Position numbers and translations under genes: made by a program. Positions 43,770 through 52,645 of a DNA stretch of 64,000 nt are shown here, piece by piece. The DNA is taken from assembly GCF_030546645.1 (NCBI RefSeq), contig NZ_JAUOTO010000001.1, forward strand, positions 248,001 to 312,000. Reading direction: 5' to 3'. A model generated the notes under the pieces. That model ran no database searches and had not been told where the DNA came from. It saw nothing but the letters and a program-made list of their open reading frames with translations. Within the stretch, counting starts at the first letter, position 1. The number at the start of each line of letters is the position of its first letter. The stretch comes from Flavitalea plasmicola (GTDB lineage Bacteria > Bacteroidota > Bacteroidia > Chitinophagales > Chitinophagaceae).

Positions 43770-45128
43770 ATGATCATACAAATGCATTATTTCCCCATCA
43801 GGCATGTCGTCCGCGGCTTTGCGGCGCTGACGCTGCTGATCTCACTCAACGCCCGGGCACAGGACGACGTATACCCCGCCCCTGCCTACAAGGGTAAATT
43901 ATATATTACGGGAGGCACCATTCATATCGGTAATGGCCAGGTGATCGAAGGGGGCACCATCGCCGTGGACAACGGAAAGATCGTACAGGTGGGCCAAAAT
44001 ATCGCTGTCCCCGCGGGTTCCGGCTCCGATGTAAAGATCGTCGATGCAAAAGGCAGGCAGATCTACCCCGGTCTGATCCTTCCTGTCACCGATCTTGGAT
44101 TGAAAGAGATCGCCAACGGCGTACGGGGATCGAATGATTACGAAGAGCTGGGCGATCTCAATCCCAATGTAAGGGCTATTGTTGCGTATAACACGGATTC
44201 GAAGATCATCAATACCTTAAAGGGCAATGGGATCCTGTTGGCCAGCGTCACGCCGCAGGGCGGCACCATCAGCGGCAGCTCTTCCGTCGTCCAGCTGGAT
44301 GCGTGGAACTGGGAGGATGCTGCTTACAGGATGGATGGGGCGATCCATCTGCATATGCCTTCCTTCATCGTCCGTCCCCGTAGATTTGGCCGCCGGGCTG
44401 GTCCCGAGGCGCCCTCCGATCCTGCGAAGGAGGCCCTGGCCAAGGTAGAAGAGATGAAAGCATTCTTCCGTGAGGCCAAAGGTTATTTGCAGACATCTCC
44501 GCACAAGGAGACAAACCTGAAGTTCGAAGCTGTCAAAGGACTTTTTTCCAAACAGCAAAAGCTCTTTGTTCATGGAGACCAGGTGAAACAGATGCTGGTG
44601 GCCGTGGATTTCGCCAAAGAGTTTGGGTTCGAGGTGGTCATCGTGGGCGGCAGCGAGAGCTGGCTGATCGCGCCACTCTTAAAGGCAAACAATATTGCCG
44701 TCATCCTGGGTCAGCAGCATGCGCTTCCCACGACGGAAGACGATGATTTCGACCAACCCTACAAGACCCCCGCGCTATTGCAAAAAGCCGGCGTTCTTTT
44801 CGCACTGAATGACGACCATGATGAGGCGCGCTACCGCAACCTGATGTTCAATGCAGGTACTGCTGCTGCCTATGGGCTAACCAAAGAGCAGGCGCTGCAG
44901 GCTATTACCCTCAACGCCGCCAGGATATTGGGCATCGATGACCGCGCCGGCTCGCTGGAGGCAGGGAAGGATGCGAACATCGTCATCAGCAGCGGGGACC
45001 TGCTGGACATGCGTACCAGTATTGTGGAGCATGCCTATATACAAGGCCGGGAAGTTGGCCTGGATAACAAGCAGACACAGCTTTATCATCGCTATATGCA
45101 TAAATATGGCCTGACGCCGACGCCGTAA
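43770..45128 (+). CDS. Secreted amidohydrolase-family protein lacking the HxH metal motif
   Basis: A 452-residue protein with a signal peptide (LTLLISLNARAQ). The start at 43770 is 12 bases after the previous stop; an ATG at 43782 is equally plausible. The fold is recognisable from LYITGGTIHIGNGQVIEGGTI, the VDAKGRQIYPGLI strand and the C-terminal ITLNAARILGIDDRAGSLEAGKDANIVI. Where active enzymes have HxH it reads YPGLILPVTDLGL, and other metal ligands are not obvious. It is therefore probably a non-catalytic or altered partner of the preceding double amidohydrolase, with which it forms an operon. Confidence 0.85.
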   Translation: MIIQMHYFPIRHVVRGFAALTLLISLNARAQDDVYPAPAYKGKLYITGGTIHIGNGQVIEGGTIAVDNGKIVQVGQNIAVPAGSGSDVKIVDAKGRQIYPGLILPVTDLGLKEIANGVRGSNDYEELGDLNPNVRAIVAYNTDSKIINTLKGNGILLASVTPQGGTISGSSSVVQLDAWNWEDAAYRMDGAIHLHMPSFIVRPRRFGRRAGPEAPSDPAKEALAKVEEMKAFFREAKGYLQTSPHKETNLKFEAVKGLFSKQQKLFVHGDQVKQMLVAVDFAKEFGFEVVIVGGSESWLIAPLLKANNIAVILGQQHALPTTEDDDFDQPYKTPALLQKAGVLFALNDDHDEARYRNLMFNAGTAAAYGLTKEQALQAITLNAARILGIDDRAGSLEAGKDANIVISSGDLLDMRTSIVEHAYIQGREVGLDNKQTQLYHRYMHKYGLTPTP

Positions 45129-45164
45129 CGGCGCGGCAATCACTGTCAACTTATATTCACATCC

Positions 45165-45197
45165 GCCCCCGGTGCAATTACGCCTCGGGGGCTTTTT
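45165..45197 (+). terminator. Terminator of the amidohydrolase operon
   Basis: Stem GCCCCCG / CGGGGGC with a 14-base loop, followed by TTTTTATTG, 37 bases after the stop codon at 45128. Confidence 0.85.
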
Positions 45198-45280
45198 ATT
45201 GTTGGCAGCCGGTAGGCCCGAACTGATTATAGGTAGCCTGCTGCGCAAACGTTGACCTTGTTGGGATCGATCGCATAAAT

Positions 45281-45311
45281 GAAGAACCCGGTCCAAGGGG
45301 ACCGGGTCTTC
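45281..45311 (-). terminator. Terminator of the zinc metalloprotease gene
   Basis: Minus strand GAAGACCCGGTCC / GGACCGGGTTCTTC (one bulge, AAGG/CCTT loop region), 25 bases after the protease stop. The T run is short. Confidence 0.65.
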
Positions 45312-45336
45312 TGATGTTGACTGTGAAAAAAGAGAA

Positions 45337-47913
45337 CTATTTATTCGGATTGAGCGCCTGCCGGATACGATCTGCAACGTCCTGCAGGTGATACCTGCTC
45401 AATTTATCGGTGGTGCGGGGGATGGCTGCGGTGATCTCAGCCTTCAGCTCCACCAGCTGCGCCCTGGCAATGGAAGGTACGTCGGTGTTCTTGATGCTTC
45501 CCGTAAACAGCGCTGCCAGGCCCCTGGGCAAACCTGCGGGTACGGGGGTGGGGGGTGGTGGATTGATCAGGTTGATCAGCGCCTCGATATAGGTCTTTTG
45601 CAGGGCGCGCCGGTAAATATCGATCGTCGCTCCCGTGGTGAGCTCGGACCATATACTTTTTTTCGCGTCCGTCAGCAGCTCTTCGGGGCCATACACATTG
45701 GCTGCACCATAACGGCCTGAGCAGATCGACATGCGGAACAACCTTCCGCCTGACAACAGGCTGTTCAAAACATTCGCCTGTACGGTGCCCACTGCTTCCG
45801 TGGCTGCAGGATTGCTGAACTTGTTCAGGATATCCTTATTCAGCAGCCAGGTCGGCGTAGTGAACAGCTGTTTGCCAAGAAAATCCACCGCCTCTTTTTG
45901 CGTGGCCTTTGGCGTAGGCTCATATACATCTCCTGGCTGCTCGACGCTCTTAAAGGTCTCGTAAATGCCGCCGACGTTCTTCACCACATGCCCCATATAA
46001 CGGCTGTATTGACCCACCAGTTGCCCGTACATCTCTTCCAGGTTGTCATATTGATCGGCCTCCTCTTTTGTCCATTCGGGCAGGCCAGGCAGGATACGCT
46101 TGAGATTTTTGATCCCGTACTCACTGGCTTTCATGCTATTGTCTCCCAGGTCTTCCGTTTGCGCACGGGGGTCGAAGTTGAAGCCTTCTCCTCCGAACCA
46201 TAGGCGGGGATTAGCTTTCAGGCTGTCGATCACCCATTTATTAAGTATCTTCTTATCCGCCTCTTCATCTTTGGTGCCGGCGATGCCCTTATAACCCCAG
46301 AGAATGGCCCACTTGTCGTAATCGCCGATACGGGGGTACAATCCGCGTGTGGTGATATGGTCCTCCGGCTGGGCCACATAGTTGAAACGGGCATAGTCCA
46401 TGATGCTGGCCGTATGACCATTGGCTTCCACCCATGCCTTGTCGCGCATTTTTTCCACAGGCGTTCTGCTGCTGCTGCCCATGTTATGGCGAAGGCCCAG
46501 TGTATGTCCCACTTCGTGAGAGGATACGAAGCGGATGAGGTCTCCCATCAATGCGTCGTCGAATTTCATCTTTCTGGCCCGGGAGTCGGAGTTGGCCGCC
46601 TGTATCAGGTACCAGTCATGCACCAGCTTCATCACATTGTGGTACCAGCCGATGTGGCTTTCCAGGATCTCCCCGCTGCGAGGGTCCGCTACATTCGGTC
46701 CATAGGCGTTCTCGATGTCCGAAGCGAAATACCGGATGACGGAAAAGCGGGCGTCTTCCAGACTCATCGTGCTGTCGTGCTCAGGCCATTCCTTGCCGAC
46801 AATAGCATTTTTGAATCCGGCTTTTTCAAAGGCCGCCTGCCAGTCGTTGACACCGGCAATGAGATAAGGGCGCCATTTTTTGGGAGTAGCGGGATCGATG
46901 TAATAAACGATCTGTTTTTTAGGTTCTACCAATTCACCCCGCTGGTATTTTTCGATGTCCTCGTCTTTGGGTTCCAGGCGCCAGTGATGGATGAAACGGG
47001 AGGTTTCCACCCGTTGCTGGTCGTCTCCATATATCGTGTATTCGCTGGCGAAAAAGCCCACCCGGGCATCGAAAAGACGTTTGCGCATAGGCGTTTTCGG
47101 CAGCAGGATAAACGAGTTGTTCAATTCCAGGGTGACGACTCCCGTCACTTCCGCCGCGGGCAGGGAGGTGGAAGGTTGAGGGCCTGCGGCAAACCCTGCC
47201 GGTCCCGGTGTGGAAGAGAATGTCTTCACCGTCCTGATCTCCGTATTGATGGGATAGGTATGTATGCTTTCGATATAGCTCCTGTCGGCCGCTAGTCCGC
47301 CAAGATTGTATCTTCTTTTAACCCCGGGGCTCAGGCTCACGGCCTGGTTGTCACCCTTGAAAAAATCCGTCACGTCGATGACGACGGTGGCGGATGAATC
47401 TTTTCCTTTACCATATGCTTTTACGTCGAAGGCCGCGGCGATGGGGTTCAGGTTGGAATTGCTCACCGCCTGGGCAATGGGCTGCGTAGAGTCGGCTGCC
47501 ACGTTGACGATGGTCAGCACACGGAGGAATACGGTGTGAGAGGGGCCTTTCTCCCAGTGGATGGTTTGCAGGTTCACCTGCTCGCCGCCATAGTTGCCAC
47601 TGGCAGCCGTCTTGCCATAGCGGGTGCTGACCAGGATGTCCCGTCCAAAGATGGTATCGGGTATTTCGAAATACCATTTATCCTCGATGTGATGGATCGT
47701 AAAGAGCCCGGTGCGGCTTACCGCTTTGTCGGTGATCACCTCTTTGTAAGGTTTGGGTTCCTGTTTTCCGGTGCCACCGTTGCGCATGCCGGCTGCAGCG
47801 GCCGGGTTGGTTCCGGGTGTGGTGGGTGGTGCGCCAGGTTTTTGCTGGGCGATGGCCATAGAGAAGGGGAGACCCAATGCCAGCGTGATCAATATTTTAT
47901 TTCTCACAATCAT
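45337..47913 (-). CDS. Secreted zinc metalloprotease with DUF5117/DUF5118 domains
   Basis: An 858-residue secreted protein. The signal peptide ends near AIAQ and is followed by a Pro/Gly/Ala-rich stretch. A DUF5118-like region (KPYKEVITDKAVSRTGLFTIHHIEDKWYFEIPD) precedes a DUF5117 region (VSTRYGKT ... FDARVGFF). The metzincin-like zinc motif HEVGHTLGLRHN lies near residues 462-473 and includes the third His. A Met-turn candidate is SIMDYARFNY. The C-terminal helical region is typical of the family. Active-site residues are intact. It lies convergent to the amidohydrolase operon and has no close partner on its strand. Confidence 0.9.
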   Translation of the reverse strand: MIVRNKILITLALGLPFSMAIAQQKPGAPPTTPGTNPAAAAGMRNGGTGKQEPKPYKEVITDKAVSRTGLFTIHHIEDKWYFEIPDTIFGRDILVSTRYGKTAASGNYGGEQVNLQTIHWEKGPSHTVFLRVLTIVNVAADSTQPIAQAVSNSNLNPIAAAFDVKAYGKGKDSSATVVIDVTDFFKGDNQAVSLSPGVKRRYNLGGLAADRSYIESIHTYPINTEIRTVKTFSSTPGPAGFAAGPQPSTSLPAAEVTGVVTLELNNSFILLPKTPMRKRLFDARVGFFASEYTIYGDDQQRVETSRFIHHWRLEPKDEDIEKYQRGELVEPKKQIVYYIDPATPKKWRPYLIAGVNDWQAAFEKAGFKNAIVGKEWPEHDSTMSLEDARFSVIRYFASDIENAYGPNVADPRSGEILESHIGWYHNVMKLVHDWYLIQAANSDSRARKMKFDDALMGDLIRFVSSHEVGHTLGLRHNMGSSSRTPVEKMRDKAWVEANGHTASIMDYARFNYVAQPEDHITTRGLYPRIGDYDKWAILWGYKGIAGTKDEEADKKILNKWVIDSLKANPRLWFGGEGFNFDPRAQTEDLGDNSMKASEYGIKNLKRILPGLPEWTKEEADQYDNLEEMYGQLVGQYSRYMGHVVKNVGGIYETFKSVEQPGDVYEPTPKATQKEAVDFLGKQLFTTPTWLLNKDILNKFSNPAATEAVGTVQANVLNSLLSGGRLFRMSICSGRYGAANVYGPEELLTDAKKSIWSELTTGATIDIYRRALQKTYIEALINLINPPPPTPVPAGLPRGLAALFTGSIKNTDVPSIARAQLVELKAEITAAIPRTTDKLSRYHLQDVADRIRQALNPNK

Positions 47914-48102
47914 GTTGGTTTTTTAATGCGGCCGTGAAATTAGTAAACGGGAAGGTTCGGCACGGAGAAATGGGACGAACGGGGGACGGTTGCTGTGCCG
48001 GGTATTGATGAAGTCTAAGAAAAAGGAGTGTATGGTGAATGGATTCTAATGATGGCGAGGGATGGTTGAAGGAAGTGAGAGAATAGAAGGGTTTAGTGAT
48101 AT

Positions 48103-48130
48103 AAAAAAAATCCCGGCGCTGAGGCCGGGA
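48103..48130 (-). terminator. Intrinsic terminator of secA
   Basis: Minus strand TCCCGGC, loop CTCAGC, GCCGGGA, then eight T. It lies 28 bases after the secA stop. Confidence 0.9.
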
Positions 48131-48157
48131 ACAGGTAATATCTTAACTAATATTATA

Positions 48158-51100
48158 TTACGAAGCCGCATCCTTCCCATGACAATTCTTAAACTTCTTT
48201 CCGCTTCCACAGGGACATGGATCATTACGCCCGATCTTCGGGCCCACCTTCACGGGTTCCTGTTTGACTGGTCCCGATGACGAAGGATCGTAATAATCCG
48301 GCCCGCCTTCCTGGGCAGCTACGCCCGCTGGCAATGGTCCCCCATTATTGGAGTTGGGGCTGCCAGCCAGCTCGTCCTTGCGGATCTTCAGCTTGCTCAT
48401 ATCTGTCTTCTGCTCCCGGCCCTCGCGGATACCATTGTCCGGAGAAGGGCGGTTGGAATGATAGATCCCGCTATGGCAAAGGAAGCTGACGATATCTTTG
48501 TTCACTTCGCTGTCCATACGACGGAATAGCTCGAACGCTTCCATCTTATAGATGACCAGCGGGTCCTTTTGCTCGAGGTAGGCGGTCTGCACGCTTTGTT
48601 TCAGGTCGTCCATTCCACGGAGATGTTCTTTCCAGGCCTCGTCGATGATGGACAGGGTGATCTGTCTTTCCACGGCATTCATCAGCTCGCGGCCTTCGCT
48701 TGCCAGGGTCTTCTCCAGGCTAACGTGTACATTCGTACGTTTTTTCCCATCGGTGAAAGGCACGACGACATTCTGTATATGATTGCCTTGCGTAGCGCGT
48801 ATATTATTAAATACGGGTATCGCCTGTTTACGGAGCTCATCCAGCTTATGTTCATAATTCCGGGTAGCTTCCTGGTAGAGTCTTTCAGACAGCTGGGCTG
48901 CATCGCCTTTCAGGAATTCATCTTCCGTGATCTGGCTGTCGATGCCGAAATTGACGATGGTCGATAATTTGAAGCCTTCATAGTCATCCTGCTCCCGGAA
49001 GGAATTGATCAGGCCTTCCGCAACGATGTAAAAGGCATTGTCCAGGTCCAGCGCGAGCCTGTCGCCGAACAGGGCGTGGTTGCGTTTCTTATAGACCACG
49101 TTACGCTGCTTGTTCATGACATCATCATATTCCAGGAGGCGTTTACGGATACCGAAGTTATTCTCCTCCACCTTTTTCTGGGCCCTTTCGATGCTCTTGG
49201 TCACCATGCTGTGCTGGATGACCTCGCCTTCCTTGTAGCCCATGCGGTCCATCAGCGAGGCGATACGATCGCTGCCGAACATACGCATCAGGTCATCTTC
49301 CAGCGATACATAGAACTGGGAGGTACCGGGATCCCCCTGGCGGGCGGAACGTCCACGCAGCTGGCGGTCAACGCGCCGGCTCTCATGCCGCTCTGTACCG
49401 ATGATGGCCAGGCCGCCGGCTTCTTTTACACCGGGTCCCAGCTTGATGTCCGTACCACGGCCGGCCATATTCGTAGCGATCGTCACCGCACCGGCCAGGC
49501 CGGCTTCGGCGACTACCTGCGCTTCCCGGCTATGCTGTTTGGCATTGAGGACATTATGCGGGATCTTCTTCACCTGGAGCATCTTGCTGAGCAATTCACT
49601 CACTTCCACCGAAGTGGTACCTACCAGGGATGGCCTGCCTTCCGCGCGCAGTTTCTCGATCTCGTCAATGACGGCCTTGTATTTTTCGCGTTTGGTCTTG
49701 AATACCAGGTCCTGGTGGTCTTTGCGGATGGCGGGCACATTCGTAGGAATGGTCACCACATCCAGCTTATAGATGTCCCATAGTTCAGAGGCTTCCGTTT
49801 CGGCCGTACCGGTCATACCGGCCAGCTTATGGTACATACGGAAATAGTTCTGTAAGGTGACGGTGGCATAGGTCTGCGTGGCAGCTTCGATCTTCACGTT
49901 CTCTTTCGCTTCAATGGCCTGGTGAAGGCCGTCGCTGTATCGTCTCCCATCCAGTATACGGCCCGTCTGCTCATCCACGATCTTCACCTGACCGTCCAGG
50001 ACGACATATTCGACGTCCTTGTCAAATAAAGTATAGGCTTTCAGCAGCTGCTGAACGGTGTGGATACGATCCGCCTTTATGGCATAGTCGTTCAACAATG
50101 CTTCCTTTCGCTGCAGTTTCTCTTCAGTGGTCAGCTCGCCTTTCTCAATTTCGGCCAGCTTGACGCCAATATCCGGCAGCACGAAGAACTCCGGGTCTTC
50201 CCCTTCCCGGGTGATCATCTGGATCCCCTTGTCGGTGAGGTCGACGGAATTGTTCTTTTCGTCGATGTGGAAGTAGAGCTCGGCGTCCACTTTCGGCATT
50301 TCCTTCGACTGATCCGCCAGGTAATAGTTCTCGGATTTTTGTAATCTCACCCTGATGCCTGGTTCGCTCAGGAACTTGATCAGGGGCCCGGATTTGGGCA
50401 GACCGCGGTGAGCACGCATCAGGGCAAGGCCGCCATCCTTGGGATCGTCATTTCCTTCAGCGAGCTTCTTCTTTGCCTCGATGAGGAACTGGTTGGTCAC
50501 CCGCTTTTGCACGTCGAAGAGCTTTTCTACCCGGCTTTTTAAAATATGGTATTGCTGGTCGTCTCCCCTGGGTACAGGACCAGAGATGATCAATGGCGTA
50601 CGCGCATCGTCGATCAGGACGCTGTCTACTTCATCCACCATGGCAAAATGGTGCTTGCGTTGCACCATCTCTTCCGGAGAGTGGACCATATTATCGCGGA
50701 GATAGTCGAAACCGAATTCATTGTTGGTGCCGTAGGTGATGTCGGCGAGATAAGCTTTGCGGCGGGATTCGCTGTTGGGCTCATGTTTGTCGATACAATC
50801 CACTGTCAGCCCCAGCCATTCGAAAATAGGGCCATTCCATTCGGAGTCACGACGGGCGAGATAATCATTCACCGTGACGATGTGGACGCCTTCCCCCGCG
50901 AGTGCGTTGAGATAAGCAGGCAGGGTAGATACGAGGGTCTTACCTTCACCCGTGGCCATTTCGGCGATCTTACCCTGGTGCAGCACCGTACCGCCAATGA
51001 GCTGTACGTCATAATGCACCATGTTCCAGGTGGTGGGGCTGCCGGCCGCCAGCCAGGAGTTCTTAAAGATGACCTTATCGCCCTCGATTCGGACATGTTC

Positions 51101-51532
51101 CCGCCGGATGCTGAGGTCGCGGTCCAGATCGGTGGCAGTGGCTTCTATCTCCGGGTTGGTGGCGAAACGGCGGGCCGTTTCCTTCACCACTGCAAACGCT
51201 TCCGGCAACAGGGTCTCCAACACTTCTTCAATCTGCTCGTCACGGTCCTTCTTCAGCTGGTCCACCTCCTGGTATATGACGTCTTTTCCATTGATATCAT
51301 TGAATGGAAGCGCTTCGGCCTTTCTGTTGAGCTCCGCGATCTCCCCGTCAATATTGCTGAGATGTTCACGGATACGGTCCTTGAATTCCGATGTTTTGGC
51401 GCGCAGCTGATCGTTGGACAGGGATTGGTAAGACGCAAAATGACGGTTGATCTCGCCTACCAGCGGCTGGATCGTCCGGATGTCCTTTTCCGACTTGTTC
51501 CCTCCGAATATTTTTGATAGTATACCTAACAT
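48158..51532 (-). CDS. secA: SecA preprotein translocase ATPase
   Basis: A 1124-residue motor ATPase of the Sec secretion pathway. Walker A region GEGKTLVSTLPAYLNAL follows HQGKIAEMATGEG, the DEAD-type motif is MVDEVDSVLIDDARTPLIISGP, and the second RecA fold has TNMAGRGTDIKLGPGV and RRVDRQLRGRSARQGDPG. The C-terminus carries the SEC-C zinc motif (NDPCPCGSGKKFKNCHG) preceded by a Pro/Gly-rich linker. The length, greater than in E. coli, is usual for Bacteroidota SecA, which has inserts between NBD1 motifs. A promoter-like pair of boxes lies 59-91 bases upstream. Confidence 0.97.
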   Translation of the reverse strand: MLGILSKIFGGNKSEKDIRTIQPLVGEINRHFASYQSLSNDQLRAKTSEFKDRIREHLSNIDGEIAELNRKAEALPFNDINGKDVIYQEVDQLKKDRDEQIEEVLETLLPEAFAVVKETARRFATNPEIEATATDLDRDLSIRREHVRIEGDKVIFKNSWLAAGSPTTWNMVHYDVQLIGGTVLHQGKIAEMATGEGKTLVSTLPAYLNALAGEGVHIVTVNDYLARRDSEWNGPIFEWLGLTVDCIDKHEPNSESRRKAYLADITYGTNNEFGFDYLRDNMVHSPEEMVQRKHHFAMVDEVDSVLIDDARTPLIISGPVPRGDDQQYHILKSRVEKLFDVQKRVTNQFLIEAKKKLAEGNDDPKDGGLALMRAHRGLPKSGPLIKFLSEPGIRVRLQKSENYYLADQSKEMPKVDAELYFHIDEKNNSVDLTDKGIQMITREGEDPEFFVLPDIGVKLAEIEKGELTTEEKLQRKEALLNDYAIKADRIHTVQQLLKAYTLFDKDVEYVVLDGQVKIVDEQTGRILDGRRYSDGLHQAIEAKENVKIEAATQTYATVTLQNYFRMYHKLAGMTGTAETEASELWDIYKLDVVTIPTNVPAIRKDHQDLVFKTKREKYKAVIDEIEKLRAEGRPSLVGTTSVEVSELLSKMLQVKKIPHNVLNAKQHSREAQVVAEAGLAGAVTIATNMAGRGTDIKLGPGVKEAGGLAIIGTERHESRRVDRQLRGRSARQGDPGTSQFYVSLEDDLMRMFGSDRIASLMDRMGYKEGEVIQHSMVTKSIERAQKKVEENNFGIRKRLLEYDDVMNKQRNVVYKKRNHALFGDRLALDLDNAFYIVAEGLINSFREQDDYEGFKLSTIVNFGIDSQITEDEFLKGDAAQLSERLYQEATRNYEHKLDELRKQAIPVFNNIRATQGNHIQNVVVPFTDGKKRTNVHVSLEKTLASEGRELMNAVERQITLSIIDEAWKEHLRGMDDLKQSVQTAYLEQKDPLVIYKMEAFELFRRMDSEVNKDIVSFLCHSGIYHSNRPSPDNGIREGREQKTDMSKLKIRKDELAGSPNSNNGGPLPAGVAAQEGGPDYYDPSSSGPVKQEPVKVGPKIGRNDPCPCGSGKKFKNCHGKDAAS

Positions 51533-51590
51533 AAATGCTTCGTATTGAATGATTTTTTAATTCTTTAAGCGGCTAAAGAGGTGTCCATGG

Positions 51591-51623
51591 CAAATATGGT
51601 GCTATCCTCCCCAGCAAGTCAAA
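51591..51623 (-). promoter_or_regulatory. Candidate secA promoter
   Basis: Minus strand TTTG (51623-51620), 21 bases, CATATTTG (51598-51591), one mismatch from TAnnTTTG. The leader would be about 50 bases. Confidence 0.5.
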
Positions 51624-51710
51624 TTGACAGGGCATTAAAGGTACGGAAACAGGGGGGCAAAAGTACGAAAAAGCTGCCGGTTATCGCAGAAATACCGGAG
51701 GGCAACGCTC

Positions 51711-51757
51711 CGGGATCAAAAAGAGTGATCCGGGGATCAAAAAAAGCTATCCGGGAC
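51711..51757. promoter_or_regulatory. Two tandem GGATCA...TGATCC/TATCC operator-like repeats
   Basis: GGATCA with TGATCC forms an inverted repeat at 51713-51731. A second near-copy GGATCA with TATCC starts exactly 21 bases later at 51734. A third half-site GGATCA occurs at 51800. They lie 80-130 bases upstream of the regulator promoter and close to the secA promoter. The arrangement suits an operator for the dimeric XRE-S24 protein next door. Binding is inferred. Confidence 0.5.
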
Positions 51758-51838
51758 CGGAAGGAGTGGATTATTCCTCCCGAAATCATAACTTTTCCCG
51801 GATCAATGGAAGTAGGTAATTGATAATTAAATAAAAAA

Positions 51839-51869
51839 TTTGCTAATGGTAAAAAAGTTAGTAATTTTA
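51839..51869 (+). promoter_or_regulatory. Promoter of the XRE-S24 regulator gene
   Basis: TTTG (51839-51842), exactly 19 bases, TAATTTTA (51862-51869), one mismatch from TAnnTTTG. Transcription would begin about 12 bases before the ATG at 51889. Confidence 0.62.
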
Positions 51870-51888
51870 TTCCTAAATATCTTAGTCT

Positions 51889-52638
51889 ATGTCAGTAGCA
51901 GGTCAAAATCTGAAATACCTCCGTAAGTTACGGGGCTGGACGCAAGAAGAGTTCGCTGCCAAACTGGGCATCAAAAGATCGCTCCTGGGCGCTTATGAGG
52001 AAGAAAGGGCAGAACCCCGCATCGAAGTGCTGGAAGTGGTAGGGGATATGTTCAAGCTCACCCTGGACGAGCTGCTCAGGAGAGAGCTCAGTGACGCCAA
52101 AGGCAATTACCTTTCCAGGAGAAGGGCCCAGAAGATGGCGGCCTCCACCAACGAGATCCAGCTGGTGCCGGTGAAGGCCGCTGCCGGTTACCTGGCCGGT
52201 TATGCAGATCCCGAATTCTTGGACGAACTGAACACTTTCACACTGCCCATGCTGGCGCCGGGCAACTACCGCGCTTTCGAGATCGTGGGTGATTCGATGC
52301 TCCCGACCACAAGCGGCTCCGTCATCGTAGGGGAAAAAGTGGACGACATAGAAGAGGTGAAGACAAATCAGACCTATATCGTCGTTTCCCGGAATGAAGG
52401 CATCGTGTACAAAAGAGTTATGAAGAATAATAAGTCGAAGACCAAGCTCACCCTGGTCAGTGACAACACCGCCTATCAACCTTATAATGTCAACACCGAT
52501 GATGTGCTGGAAGTATGGAAGGCACAAATGATCATCGCCAAGGCCAACACCCAGCAAAGATGGGATGTCAATCAACTGGCTAACCTGGTCAGCAATCTGC
52601 AGGACCAGGTCACCACATTGAAGAAGAAAATGAACTGA
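51889..52638 (+). CDS. XRE-family regulator with LexA-like S24 autopeptidase domain
   Basis: A 249-residue transcription factor. An N-terminal helix-turn-helix (GQNLKYLRKLRGWTQEEFAAKLGIKRSLLGAYEEERAEP, residues 5-43) is followed by a linker and an S24 domain. The cleavage site Ala99-Gly100 (KAAAGYLAGY), catalytic Ser136 (VGDSMLPT) and Lys175 (GIVYKRVM) are all present, so self-cleavage like LexA/phage repressor is possible. A coiled C-terminal tail (VNQLANLVSNLQDQVTTLKKKM, split here as two helical halves) could add oligomerisation. It may mediate a damage or stress response. Operator-like repeats lie upstream. Confidence 0.88.
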   Translation: MSVAGQNLKYLRKLRGWTQEEFAAKLGIKRSLLGAYEEERAEPRIEVLEVVGDMFKLTLDELLRRELSDAKGNYLSRRRAQKMAASTNEIQLVPVKAAAGYLAGYADPEFLDELNTFTLPMLAPGNYRAFEIVGDSMLPTTSGSVIVGEKVDDIEEVKTNQTYIVVSRNEGIVYKRVMKNNKSKTKLTLVSDNTAYQPYNVNTDDVLEVWKAQMIIAKANTQQRWDVNQLANLVSNLQDQVTTLKKKMN

Positions 52639-52645
52639 GGATCCG

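Larger units (their letters stand above)
51533..51888. other. Divergent intergenic region between secA and the XRE-S24 regulator
   Basis: A 356-base gap holding the candidate secA promoter, the GGATCA repeat block at 51711-51757, a further GGATCA at 51800 and the regulator promoter at 51839-51869. A small plus-strand reading frame (51581-51823) crosses it but shows no family resemblance and spans the repeats, so it is not annotated as a gene. Confidence 0.6.

Noticed and set aside
51581-51823. 80-codon plus-strand frame upstream of the XRE-S24 gene
   Set aside because: It overlaps the likely secA promoter and the GGATCA repeat block, has no signal or family resemblance, and ends shortly before the regulator promoter. 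More likely regulatory DNA.
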